A stretch of DNA of 64,000 bases from Flammeovirga sp. OC4 (GTDB lineage: Bacteria > Bacteroidota > Bacteroidia > Cytophagales > Flammeovirgaceae), in the NCBI RefSeq assembly GCF_000812565.1, contig NZ_JTAM01000002.1, positions 248,001 through 312,000 of the forward strand, given 5' to 3'. Shown piece after piece: positions 33,327-41,894 of the stretch. The notes under the pieces were generated by a model. The model worked only from the letters and a program-made list of their open reading frames with translations, made no database searches and was not told the origin of the DNA. Each line of letters opens with the position of its first letter. Positions within the stretch are counted from its first letter, which is position 1. The translations under genes and the position numbers were made by a program.

Positions 33327-36300
33327 TTAGAAAGTCATATTAACTCCAGAAGAGAAAATTCTTGAAGTAGGGTAAGTACCCATGTCAACACCTTGCCCCA
33401 GTGGGTCCCCTTTTAAGTCGCCAATATTGGCAGGGTCATATCCTTTATACCCTGTAATAGTAAATGCATTGTCTACTGAGGCATAAATTCGGAACTTTTT
33501 AATCCCCAATTTATTATTAAGATTATCATTGAAAGTATATCCTAACTGAATATTTTGAAGACGGATATAGCTCCCATCTTCGATGTATTGATCAGAAAAA
33601 CGCATGTTGTTGTTAGGATCATCTGGTGTCAGTCTATGCATTGTACCATTGGGATTATTTTCAGGATGGAATCTATTGTCGTAATAGTCTTTTGTTTGAT
33701 TCATGATGATTTTCGAAGAAGCGATATAAAACTTCTGAGCATTGACAATACTAGCCCCATAAGCACCAGTGAAGAAGATATTTAAATCAAAACCTTTGTA
33801 TTCAGCTCCTAAATTGATAGATCCCGTGAAAGTTGGAATATAATTTCCAAGGTTTGTTCTGTCGTCGTCATTGAGTTCCCCGTCATTATTCAAATCAAGG
33901 AACTTAATATCTCCAAGGTTTGCATTAGGTTGAAGTAAATCGCCGTTTGGCCCTACGTGATTGTCAATTTCATCTTGCGTTCTAAAAATCCCTGCAGTTT
34001 GGTAGCCATAATAATAGGCCATTGCATGCCCCACCTCTGTTCTTGTGATTCTTCCCAATCCACCAATATTACCTGCATCAATGAAACCTAAACCGCCTAA
34101 TTCAACCACTGTGTTATTAATTGTAGTCATGTTTAGGCCAATATTCCATTTGAAGTCATGATTAATATTTCTATAACTGGCCGTAAATTCAAAACCTTTA
34201 TTTTGCATCGAACCAACATTTGCAGCAGGAGGAGAGGCTCCCACATAAACAGGTACAGGCATTGGGACAATCATATCCACAGTATTTTTGATGAAATATT
34301 CAGCAGAAACAGTCACTGCATCGTCAAATAAGCCAACATCAAGACCAATGTTTGTCATTTCTGATGTTTCCCATTTTAGGTCCTTATTACTCATTCCTGT
34401 TGGGATTCTACCTTCCATAACTTCCCCGTCAATGACGTAGCGTTGATTGTTAGTCATTGCGGCTAAATAATCATTTTCCCCGGCTGAAGATTGATTCCCT
34501 ACTTGCCCCCAACCTGCTCTTAATTTCAAGGTAGTTATTTTGTCTACAGCTTTTAAGAAGCTTTCTTCTTTGATATTCCAGCCTGCTGAGAAGGACGGAA
34601 AGATACCCCATCGGTTGCCTTCAGCAAATCTAGAAGAACCATCCGCTCTTAATGTGGCAGTCAGCATATATTTTGAATCAAAATTGTAATTGATTCTTGT
34701 AAAACCAGATGCAATGGTACTGATATTTTGATTGGAAGAAGAGTTGTAGTAAGATCCTTTAGCCGCAGAAAGATACCTTAGGTTTTCATTGTGAGGGATA
34801 TCAAATCCAGTAGCGGTGACGTTATTGTATTCCCAGTATTGCATTTCACCACCGACCATGGCACCAAATTGATGTTTATTGATTTTCTTGGTGTAATTAA
34901 AGTAATTAGACCATACCCAGTTCGTTCTTTGGTTTCTATCTTCATCGAGCTCTGAAACAGGTCTGTTTTCATCTGGATCAATATAGAATTCAGGAGCATA
35001 TTTTTTCTGTGATGCAATTTGGTAATCTACACCAAAGTTGGAAGTGAAGACAAGGTCTTTCGTGATATTAGCATCTAGTTTTAATGATCCGACAAATCGA
35101 TTGAGTATTGCTCTTTTGTATTCTTCTTCATCAACAATACGTCTGGGGTTGTTTTTATTGGACCATTCTGTTCTTGCATAATTACCTTCATCATCATAAA
35201 CTGGAGAGATAGGATCAGCCCATAAAGCAACGACGAAAGGAGATCCGTTATCAAAACTTTTATTGAGTAAAGAACGGTTCGTTCTAGTGTAAGCAATGTT
35301 CTGACTTAAATTAATTCGTTTAGAAAGCTTGCTTGTATTATTCAATTTCACAAAAAATCGTTCAAGGTCATTGTGGTCAATAATACCATCATTTTTCACA
35401 TAGGAAGTGGAGAAATTATACTGATTACTTTCAGATCCACCCGTAAAACCAAAATTGTAGTTTTGGAAAGAACCATTTTTGAGAATTTCGTTTTGCCAAT
35501 CGGTTCCCTCAACACCTCTATCATAGATATCTTTTAAATACAGATATTCCTCAGATCCTTCAACAAAACCACCACCTTCTAACCTTAATTGAGCGTATTG
35601 AGAGGCATTGGTCATTTCAATCGTATTGATTGGGCTTGTCACACCTGCTTGAGCATTGAATGTAAAAATAGGTTTACTTTGAACAGATCCTTTTTTACTT
35701 GTGATTAAAATAACACCATTTGCGCCTCTAGATCCATAGATTGCCGTTGCTGAGGCATCTTTTAAGACCTCCATGGAAGCAATATCCGCAGGAGCAAGGT
35801 GCGAAATGTCATTCATAGGAAAACCATCAACTACATAAAGTGGGTCTGAGTTATTGATGGTGCCAATTCCTCTAATTCTCACTTTTGTTTGAGCTCCCGG
35901 ATCAGATGGAGAAGTAATTTGTACACCAGCCACTCTTCCTTGGAGTGCCTTTTCAACATTTTCAGTTGCAACAACTGTCAGTTCATCCGTGTCGACAGAA
36001 GCAACAGCACCAGTAATGTCACTTTTTTTCGCTACACCATAACCTACCACTACTACTTCGTCAAGTTGTTCAATGTCTTCTTCTAATTCGATATTGAAGT
36101 AGGTTTGCGTACCAATTTCAAGGTTAGTAGTGTTGTAACCTATGAACGAGATGACCAAAGTTGTAGACTGAGAAGGAATAGTAAGTTTGAATTGTCCGTC
36201 AAAATCGGTCATTGTTCCCAAGGTTGTTCCTTTTATAGAGACATTCACCCCAGGGAGTTTTTCCTTTGTATTTTTATCTACAATACTCCCAGAAATAATC

Positions 36301-36368
36301 TTCTCTTGGGCAATCGCTTGCAGAAAGCTAAATAATAAGAAAAAGAGGATAAGTAATTTATTCTTCAT
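33327..36368 (-). CDS. susC: SusC/RagA-type TonB-dependent outer membrane transporter
   Basis: 1013 residues. A signal peptide (1-20) is followed by the carboxypeptidase-D-like domain (SGSIVDKNTKEKLPGVNVS, about 25-105), the TonB box region DEVVVVGYG, a plug domain (VRIRGIGTINNSDPLYVVDG) and a 22-strand barrel to the C-terminus. It imports a substrate too large for porins, with SusD as lid. A minus-strand -7 element (TACATTTG) is at 36420-36427, 52 bases before the ATG. It lacks the N-terminal FecR/anti-sigma interaction (STN) domain, which agrees with control by the neighbouring AraC-type sensor. Confidence 0.96.
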   Translation of the reverse strand: MKNKLLILFFLLFSFLQAIAQEKIISGSIVDKNTKEKLPGVNVSIKGTTLGTMTDFDGQFKLTIPSQSTTLVISFIGYNTTNLEIGTQTYFNIELEEDIEQLDEVVVVGYGVAKKSDITGAVASVDTDELTVVATENVEKALQGRVAGVQITSPSDPGAQTKVRIRGIGTINNSDPLYVVDGFPMNDISHLAPADIASMEVLKDASATAIYGSRGANGVILITSKKGSVQSKPIFTFNAQAGVTSPINTIEMTNASQYAQLRLEGGGFVEGSEEYLYLKDIYDRGVEGTDWQNEILKNGSFQNYNFGFTGGSESNQYNFSTSYVKNDGIIDHNDLERFFVKLNNTSKLSKRINLSQNIAYTRTNRSLLNKSFDNGSPFVVALWADPISPVYDDEGNYARTEWSNKNNPRRIVDEEEYKRAILNRFVGSLKLDANITKDLVFTSNFGVDYQIASQKKYAPEFYIDPDENRPVSELDEDRNQRTNWVWSNYFNYTKKINKHQFGAMVGGEMQYWEYNNVTATGFDIPHNENLRYLSAAKGSYYNSSSNQNISTIASGFTRINYNFDSKYMLTATLRADGSSRFAEGNRWGIFPSFSAGWNIKEESFLKAVDKITTLKLRAGWGQVGNQSSAGENDYLAAMTNNQRYVIDGEVMEGRIPTGMSNKDLKWETSEMTNIGLDVGLFDDAVTVSAEYFIKNTVDMIVPMPVPVYVGASPPAANVGSMQNKGFEFTASYRNINHDFKWNIGLNMTTINNTVVELGGLGFIDAGNIGGLGRITRTEVGHAMAYYYGYQTAGIFRTQDEIDNHVGPNGDLLQPNANLGDIKFLDLNNDGELNDDDRTNLGNYIPTFTGSINLGAEYKGFDLNIFFTGAYGASIVNAQKFYIASSKIIMNQTKDYYDNRFHPENNPNGTMHRLTPDDPNNNMRFSDQYIEDGSYIRLQNIQLGYTFNDNLNNKLGIKKFRIYASVDNAFTITGYKGYDPANIGDLKGDPLGQGVDMGTYPTSRIFSSGVNMTF

Positions 36369-36419
36369 ACTTGCACTATTAAAAAATTAAATGATGAGTA
36401 AATAATTCATTGAGTAGTG

Positions 36420-36427
36420 CAAATGTA
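36420..36427 (-). promoter_or_regulatory. -7 promoter element of susC
   Basis: CAAATGTA on the plus strand reads TACATTTG on the minus strand, matching TAnnTTTG. It gives a leader of roughly 45 bases before the susC ATG. Confidence 0.6.
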
Positions 36428-36642
36428 GATTGTACACCAATTGTGTAGGTGTTAGACTTTGTTCATAAAGGAGGTAGTTTTGTCCATTTGAAATTTCAAG
36501 ATTCTTATGAAAAATGGAGTAATAACCTTTTTAAGTATTTAGTTTTTAGCATTTTGACAGAAATTCCTCCTTTAATTTCTCCCTCATCAGCTCTATTTTA
36601 TATACTGACGGACTTTGAAGTTGGAATTGTAATGAAATAAAA

Positions 36643-36674
36643 AACTACAGACTCAATACGATGAACCTGTAGTT
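36643..36674 (-). terminator. Terminator of the PhzF-like gene
   Basis: AACTACAG (36643-36650) pairs with CTGTAGTT (36667-36674). On the minus strand the hairpin ends in a T-run (TTTTTTATTTC). It lies 26 bases past the stop codon. Confidence 0.7.
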
Positions 36675-36699
36675 AAATTTTCTATTCTTTTTTGAAAGA

Positions 36700-37488
36700 T
36701 TAAAGGTATATTTCTCCTTTTAAGTAGGTGACCGCAGTACCTGAAATCAATACCCTATCCTCATTTAATATACAATGAAGTACGCCGCCTCTTTTAGAAA
36801 CTTGATGAGCAATCATCTCTTTTTTCTGTAGTTTTTCTGCCCAATAAGGAATTAAAACGGTATGTGCAGACCCGGTTACTGGATCTTCATTTATACCAAT
36901 TCCAGGATGGAAGAAGCGAGAAACAAAATCAACCTCTTGACCTTTAGCAGTGACTATAATTCCTAAATCAGGGCTCTCTTTATTAATGAGATTGAAATCA
37001 GGTGTGAGTTTTTTTAATAGTTCTTCAGATTCAATTTCAGCCACTAAAAACATACCTTCAGTTGCACAGTGATTAACCTTACACCCAAGTGCTTTTTCTA
37101 AAAAGTCAGGTTTTTGACTTAATGAAGGTTTCTGTGATGGGAAATTTAATTCTAATCCTTTATTATTTTTCTTTACGGCCAATGGACCACTTAAGTGAGA
37201 GTGGAAATGTATAAGGTCTCCTTCGTAATTATCGTGCTCGAAAAGGTAATGCGCTGAAGCTAGAGTAGCGTGTCCACAAAGTCTAATTTCAGCTTCAGGA
37301 GTAAACCATCGGATGGCATACCTATCATTTTCCTTTACAAAAAATACCGTCTCTGCTAAATTATTCTCCATTGCAATGTTTTGCATTAGTTCATCATCAA
37401 TCCATTTTTCTAATGGAACAACAGCTGCTGGGTTGCCTTTGAAAATTTTTTCACAAAAAGCATCAATTTGATAGATTGTTAGTGTCAT
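36700..37488 (-). CDS. PhzF family isomerase/epimerase
   Basis: 262 residues in the diaminopimelate-epimerase-like fold. It begins MTLTIYQIDAF with FKGNPAAVVPLE and NNLAETVFF; Glu46 is the catalytic acid/base of the PhzF family. The C-terminal half repeats the fold with DLGIIVTAKG, FFHPGIGINEDPVTGSAH and the closing GGVLHC strand. Family members isomerise trans-2,3-dihydro-3-hydroxyanthranilate in phenazine synthesis, but most homologues outside phenazine clusters have unknown substrates. No phenazine genes are nearby. It is monocistronic and divergent from the DM13 lipoprotein gene. Confidence 0.93.
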   Translation of the reverse strand: MTLTIYQIDAFCEKIFKGNPAAVVPLEKWIDDELMQNIAMENNLAETVFFVKENDRYAIRWFTPEAEIRLCGHATLASAHYLFEHDNYEGDLIHFHSHLSGPLAVKKNNKGLELNFPSQKPSLSQKPDFLEKALGCKVNHCATEGMFLVAEIESEELLKKLTPDFNLINKESPDLGIIVTAKGQEVDFVSRFFHPGIGINEDPVTGSAHTVLIPYWAEKLQKKEMIAHQVSKRGGVLHCILNEDRVLISGTAVTYLKGEIYL

Positions 37489-37611
37489 GTTTTAGGAGTG
37501 ATTACGACCAATTAAAGATTGAGTACAATGTACATTGATCAAAAGTGAAAACAATTTATTCAAGTTTGAATTTTATTTATAGCAAATTAACAACTTAAAT
37601 TATTACACACT

Positions 37612-38046
37612 ATGAAAAAAGTAACTCTTATTTCTATTATTCTAGGATGTTTAATGATTTTTTCTTGCTCAAAGGATGAGCCAACACCATTGGATCTTAC
37701 GACTTTGGACGCCAATGTAGATACGACATCTTCAACTCCTATGGATGTAGGGACTCTAATGGGTACCTTTAAAGGAAGTGCTCATCCAACTTCTGGAGGT
37801 GTGACAATTGAAGATAATGTTCTCAAAATGCACAGTGATTTTAAATCCGATTCAGGCCCTGATTTATACATTTACTTGGCACAAGAGCTTAATGGAAATG
37901 GTTTTATAGACTTAGGTTTAATGCAAAGTACTACAGGAGAGCAATCTTATAATATCCCATCCGGGGTTGATTACACTAAAAACAAATACGTTTTAGTGTG
38001 GTGTAAGCAGTATAGCGTATTATTTGGTTATGCCGAGGTGAAATAA
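37612..38046 (+). CDS. DM13-domain lipoprotein
   Basis: 144 residues. A lipoprotein signal (MKKVTLISIILGCLMIFSCS) has its Cys at the lipobox. A 30-residue Thr/Ser/Asp-rich linker precedes a DM13 domain (about 50-144): GTFKGSAHPTSGGVTI, SGPDLYIYLAQ, DLGLMQSTTGEQSYNIPSG, and the diagnostic VLVWCKQYSVLFGYAEV with its conserved Cys. DM13 is predicted to be a redox domain and is often next to DOMON or haem domains. Here it stands alone on a membrane anchor. It is convergent with feoB, sharing a bidirectional terminator, so an iron link is suggestive only. Confidence 0.88.
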   Translation: MKKVTLISIILGCLMIFSCSKDEPTPLDLTTLDANVDTTSSTPMDVGTLMGTFKGSAHPTSGGVTIEDNVLKMHSDFKSDSGPDLYIYLAQELNGNGFIDLGLMQSTTGEQSYNIPSGVDYTKNKYVLVWCKQYSVLFGYAEVK

Positions 38047-38048
38047 AA

Positions 38049-38090
38049 AAATGAAGCGTGATGAAAAAATAATTTCATCACGCTTCATTT
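38049..38090. terminator. Bidirectional terminator between DM13 lipoprotein gene and feoB
   Basis: A perfect 18-base-pair stem: AAATGAAGCGTGATGAAA with TTTCATCACGCTTCATTT, six-base loop. T-rich tails are present on both sides. Confidence 0.9.
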
Positions 38091-38125
38091 ATATTTTAGA
38101 TAACTGTCTTATAACGTTATTTGAA

Positions 38126-40249
38126 TTAGAATATGTTGTAAGCAATTAATGCCCCGAAATAGGCTAATGCACTCATATAGATAAATTGAATAACAGGCCA
38201 TTTCCAACCTTTTGTTTCTCTTTTTACTACTGCTAATGTCGCCATACATTGCATTGCAAAAACATAAAATATCATTAGTGAGTAAGCCGTTGCAGTGGTA
38301 AACTCCTTTTCACCCGTAACAGGGTTGACCGCATTGGTTAATCGTTGTCTCAATGGAGCAATATCATCTTCGGCAGATCCTACGCTGTAAATTGTAGCCA
38401 TGGTGCCGACAAATACTTCTCTTGCTGCAAAAGAAGTGACCAAGGCAATACTGATTTTCCAGTCAAATCCTAAAGGTCTAAAAACAGGCTCAATTGCTTT
38501 ACCTAATATACCAACATAAGAAGCTTCTAATTGTTTGGCCGCAACATAATCAGCAGAAGCCACTTCGTCTAAGTTCATATCTTGTAATTCAACTGTAGCT
38601 TTAGCAGCTGCATCTTCAATTGAATTGCCAGGACCGTAAGTTGCTAAAGCCCATAAAATAATCGAAATAACAATAATGACTTTACCGGCTTCAGTGACAA
38701 AAGTATTCACTTTTTCACTTACTGTTAATGCTACGTTTTTCCAGTGAGGAACTTTGTAACTTGGTAATTCCATTGCTAAAAATGAAGGTGCATCAGACTT
38801 TAAGATAAGCTTAAATACAATTCCAGCCACTAATGTTGCGACAATTCCTAATAAGTATAATCCCATAAAGGCAAGTCCCTGAAGACTGAAGATCCCCAAA
38901 ACGGTTTCATTCGGTACAGCAAACGCCACTAGAATAGCATAGACAGGAATTCTGGCAGAACAAGAAATCAGAGGAGTCACCATAATCGTGATCATTCTTT
39001 CTTTCCAGTTACTAATAGCTCTTGTTGCCATGACGGCAGGGATCGCACATGCTCCTCCTGAAATCAATGATATGATAGATCTACCACTCATCCCAAATTT
39101 CATCATTAAGCGATCAAAAAGGTAGACGGCTCTTGACATGTATCCTGATTCTTCCATCAATGAAATCAAAAAGAATAGAATTGTAATTTGTGGTACAAAG
39201 ACTAAAACACCTCCTAAGCCAGCTAAAACACCGTCTAGGAGTAAGTCAGTAGCCCATCCTTCAGGTAAAATGTCTTTAAAGTATTCTCCCAAATTGGCAA
39301 TACCGCCATCAATCCAATCCATAGGAGCAGAAGCCCAAGAGAAAATAGATTGAAAGACTAGTAGGAGTAGTGCAAAGAAAATAACAGGACCAAAGAATTT
39401 ATGTGTTACAATTTTATCGATCTTATCTGTTGCTGATGAAGATTCAAGTTGATGATTTTCTTTGACAATATCTTGTACTAACGGGCTAATAAAATTATAG
39501 CGAAGCAAAGTTTCATCAATTTGGAATCGCATATCATTATAATCATGATTTGCTCTGATTTTGTTGATATTTTCCTTCGTACCTGTTTTTAAAAAGGAAA
39601 GATCATCTACATGATGTGCCCAAAGTGAAGCTTGATAAGGATTATCAATGTTTTCACTATTTAAAATTTCTTGAATGACATGCTTTTCTGAATCATTTTT
39701 TTGAAAAGAATAAGCATCAATTGTAGCGAGAGGGGTTTTCGTTACTTCAAGAACAGCTTTCTTTAATAAATCAATACCTTCACCAGTTCTACCATTGATT
39801 GAAATAACAGGAAGGTTTAATTTTTTAGAGAGTTTCTGTATGTCTGTGATTTGCCCTTTTCGTTCTGCGATGTCACTCATGTTTAGACCAAGAACGATAG
39901 GAATATTTAATTCTTGTACCTGCGTTAGTAATAGAAGATGTCTTTCTAGGTTTGTTACATCTGCAATATAAATGATGACATCGGGATAATCTTTAGAGTC
40001 TGGATTTGCAAAAGTATTCAATACTACCTTCTCATCTGATGACGTAGGATAGAGACTATAAGTACCGGGGAAATCAATAACAGTGGCATTTTGACCTTTC
40101 TGTAAAGTTGTAGCACCAATTTTTTTATCTACTGTGACTCCTGGAAAGTTACCTACTTTTTGTCGAAGACCGGTTAGTTGATTGAAAACGGATGACTTGC
40201 CCACATTAGGATTTCCTAATAGCGCAATTTGAAGTTTATCTGTGTTCAT
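38126..40249 (-). CDS. feoB: Ferrous iron transport protein B
   Basis: 707 residues. The N-terminal G domain has G1 GNPNVGKSS, the switch I NFPGVTVDKK, G3 DFPGTYSLYP and G4 LNMSDIAE. A helical GDI-like spacer (about 170-285) follows. The membrane part has two Gate motifs (SLISGGACAIPAVMATRAI and CSARIPVYAIL, with conserved Cys), and a further FAAREVFVG region. It imports Fe2+ under low oxygen. Three bases separate it from feoA upstream. It agrees with the hemN gene nearby in pointing to microaerobic or anaerobic growth. Confidence 0.97.
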   Translation of the reverse strand: MNTDKLQIALLGNPNVGKSSVFNQLTGLRQKVGNFPGVTVDKKIGATTLQKGQNATVIDFPGTYSLYPTSSDEKVVLNTFANPDSKDYPDVIIYIADVTNLERHLLLLTQVQELNIPIVLGLNMSDIAERKGQITDIQKLSKKLNLPVISINGRTGEGIDLLKKAVLEVTKTPLATIDAYSFQKNDSEKHVIQEILNSENIDNPYQASLWAHHVDDLSFLKTGTKENINKIRANHDYNDMRFQIDETLLRYNFISPLVQDIVKENHQLESSSATDKIDKIVTHKFFGPVIFFALLLLVFQSIFSWASAPMDWIDGGIANLGEYFKDILPEGWATDLLLDGVLAGLGGVLVFVPQITILFFLISLMEESGYMSRAVYLFDRLMMKFGMSGRSIISLISGGACAIPAVMATRAISNWKERMITIMVTPLISCSARIPVYAILVAFAVPNETVLGIFSLQGLAFMGLYLLGIVATLVAGIVFKLILKSDAPSFLAMELPSYKVPHWKNVALTVSEKVNTFVTEAGKVIIVISIILWALATYGPGNSIEDAAAKATVELQDMNLDEVASADYVAAKQLEASYVGILGKAIEPVFRPLGFDWKISIALVTSFAAREVFVGTMATIYSVGSAEDDIAPLRQRLTNAVNPVTGEKEFTTATAYSLMIFYVFAMQCMATLAVVKRETKGWKWPVIQFIYMSALAYFGALIAYNIF

Positions 40250-40252
40250 ATA

Positions 40253-40504
40253 TTATTTCTCCGAGGTAGTCGTTAAAAAAACAGTTTTAGCTTCTTGATG
40301 CCCAATGGCGAAAGATTGATGGTCAGATTTTAAATACAACGCTCCCTTAAATGGGGCTTTTCTAATTACTGAAACAGGTTTACCAGGGTAAAGCCCTAAT
40401 TCAATAAGCCTGCTGCCAATGACTTTATCTTTAAATTCTGAAATGATGCCAATCTTACCTAATGGAAGGCGATCTATACTCACTAAATTGTTTATAATAC
40501 CCAT
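40253..40504 (-). CDS. feoA: Ferrous iron transport protein A
   Basis: 83 residues forming the SH3-like FeoA fold: IISEFKDKVIGSRLIELGLYPGKPVSVIRKAPFK is the family core (quoted in part as SRLIELGLYPGKPV). It modulates FeoB at the inner membrane. It is the first gene of feoAB and has a TACCTTTG -7 element at 40546-40553 on the minus strand. Confidence 0.94.
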   Translation of the reverse strand: MGIINNLVSIDRLPLGKIGIISEFKDKVIGSRLIELGLYPGKPVSVIRKAPFKGALYLKSDHQSFAIGHQEAKTVFLTTTSEK

Positions 40505-40545
40505 GTACCTTATACGGAGTTTTATTTAGACTCATTATTGATAGG

Positions 40546-40553
40546 CAAAGGTA
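40546..40553 (-). promoter_or_regulatory. -7 promoter element of feoAB
   Basis: CAAAGGTA on the plus strand is TACCTTTG on the minus strand, 42 bases upstream of the feoA ATG. The same octamer precedes uraA (also 42 bases from its ATG) and hemN. I saw no Fur box in the spacer. Confidence 0.62.
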
Positions 40554-40672
40554 CGATTACAAAGCAATATTTAAAACAGAAGTGATATAAACATTACAAT
40601 TAAAGATTTCAAATTTAATTTTTTATCAATTTTTGTATAAATTGAAGAACAACATATACACAAATAAACAAC

Positions 40673-41608
40673 ATGCACTCCACCGCAGACTATCAATTCA
40701 TCTCAGAAAATCTATTTGTCCCTGTAAAGGACGATCAACTCTTTGTTAAAAGATATACTCAAACCACTGCAAAAGAAGCCATATTAATGATCCATGGAAG
40801 TATGGAAAGTGGACGTATTTTTTATTCTTTGAAGGATAAAGGACTGGCCCCTTTTCTTGCTGAAAAAGGATTTGATGTTTTTGTGCCGGATTTTAGAGGG
40901 AGAGGTAAAAGTACACCTGCTGTATCAAAACACAGTAAAAACAAACAAATACATGCCATTGAGGAAGAGATTCCCGCCTTGTTACATGAAATAAGAAGTC
41001 ATCATCGTTGGGATGTGCCCATTCACGTGGTAGCTCACTCTTGGGGTGGAGTTTGGATGTTGGCACATATAGCAAGACATCAACAATTAAATATTGCGTC
41101 AATGTGTTTACTAGCCTCAAAAAGGAGTATTGTAGTGGATTCTTTTAAGAAAAGGTTTGAGGTGGATTTTGTGTGGAGTGTTGTAGCACAAATGATGACA
41201 AAGTTCTATGGCTATTTTCCAGTAAAGAAAATGAGGATTGGTCAGGAGAATGAATCCAAAGGGGTGTATGAAGACTGCAAGAAGTGGGTTTATGCGACTG
41301 ACGAATGGATTGACCCTAGTGATCAGTTTGATTATTTGACAGCTTTCAAGAAAGCGAAAAACATTCCCCCTACATTATATATGACTGGTAAAAAAGAGTA
41401 TTACCTGGGGCATGAAAAAGACGTGAGACGATTAATGAAGGAAGTTAACAACCCAGAAGATAAGTTTATTTTATTGTCGAAAGAGAAGGGGTATGCCCTA
41501 GACTATGATCATATTAATATTTGTACCGCTAAAGAGGCGGTGACAGATCATTTTCCAATTATTTTAGAATGGTTGAAAAATAGAGGAAAAGCTAAACCTA
41601 AGACATAA
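40673..41608 (+). CDS. Alpha/beta hydrolase
   Basis: 311 residues without a signal peptide. An oxyanion-hole strand MIHGSMESGR (39-48) is followed by DVFVPDFRGRGKS (68-80) and the nucleophile elbow VVAHSWGGVW with Ser123 (AHSWGG, Ala in place of the first Gly). A late DYDHIN motif can supply the catalytic His. It looks like an esterase or lipase of the serine aminopeptidase S33 type; the substrate is unknown. It is monocistronic. The downstream hairpin at 41613-41638 mainly serves the convergent tRNA-His. Confidence 0.9.
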   Translation: MHSTADYQFISENLFVPVKDDQLFVKRYTQTTAKEAILMIHGSMESGRIFYSLKDKGLAPFLAEKGFDVFVPDFRGRGKSTPAVSKHSKNKQIHAIEEEIPALLHEIRSHHRWDVPIHVVAHSWGGVWMLAHIARHQQLNIASMCLLASKRSIVVDSFKKRFEVDFVWSVVAQMMTKFYGYFPVKKMRIGQENESKGVYEDCKKWVYATDEWIDPSDQFDYLTAFKKAKNIPPTLYMTGKKEYYLGHEKDVRRLMKEVNNPEDKFILLSKEKGYALDYDHINICTAKEAVTDHFPIILEWLKNRGKAKPKT

Positions 41609-41612
41609 AAAA

Positions 41613-41638
41613 AGCACTTCCAATTGCTTGAAAGTGCT
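41613..41638 (-). terminator. Terminator of tRNA-His
   Basis: AGCACTTCC pairs with GAAAGTGCT (one mismatch). The minus strand continues into seven T residues (TTTTTTTATG), 11 bases past the tRNA 3' end. Confidence 0.7.
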
Positions 41639-41648
41639 AAAACTGTTG

Positions 41649-41723
41649 GGCGAACGATGGGATTCGAACCCACGGCCCCCGGAACCACAAACCGGTGCTC
41701 TAACCAACTGAGCTACGATCGCC
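41649..41723 (-). tRNA. tRNA-His (GTG)
   Basis: The minus strand folds into a cloverleaf of 75 bases starting with the extra G at position -1 (GGCGATCG...) that is diagnostic for tRNA-His and pairs with C73. The D arm is GCTC/GAGC, the anticodon loop TTGTGGT gives anticodon GTG, and the T arm is GTGGG-TTCGAAT-CCCAT. CCA is not encoded. Two U-U oppositions exist: position 5-68 in the acceptor stem (ATC against GTT) and 31-39 in the anticodon stem. The rest pairs well. Confidence 0.95.
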
Positions 41724-41786
41724 GTTTTAATGCGATGCAAATATAGCAGGTTTATTTTTAAATACACAAGCCTTTTTGCATATAAA

Positions 41787-41811
41787 AAGCGATTTATTTT
41801 ATAAATCGCTT
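41787..41811 (-). terminator. Second hairpin downstream of glnN
   Basis: AAGCGATTTAT pairs perfectly with ATAAATCGCTT around a short loop. With the 41833-41860 hairpin it forms a tandem pair between glnN and tRNA-His. Confidence 0.55.
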
Positions 41812-41832
41812 AATTTCAGTGGGAAAAAGTGG

Positions 41833-41860
41833 GCTCATGAGCCTAAAAAGGCTCATGAGC
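41833..41860 (-). terminator. Terminator of the glutamine synthetase gene
   Basis: A perfect 12-base-pair GC-rich stem (GCTCATGAGCCT / AGGCTCATGAGC) with an AAAA loop. On the minus strand it is followed by CCACTTTTTCCC. It is 34 bases past the stop codon. Confidence 0.8.
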
Positions 41861-41894
41861 TGTATAAACATCCCACATTATATTAAATCCCTAA

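Larger units (their letters stand above)
36369..36699. other. Intergenic region between susC and phzF-like gene, 331 bases
   Basis: Holds the susC -7 element and the terminator of the PhzF-like gene. A 63-codon open frame (36449-36640, plus) lies here without upstream signals or protein-like composition, and I do not call it a gene. Confidence 0.55.

Noticed and set aside
36449-36640. 63-codon plus-strand frame upstream of susC
   Set aside because: No ribosome binding site, no conserved pattern, and its end overlaps the terminator region of the PhzF-like gene.
41564-41767. Minus-strand frame across tRNA-His
   Set aside because: It is a chance reading of the tRNA; the peptide GSGGRGFESHRSP is a known artefact of tRNA translation.
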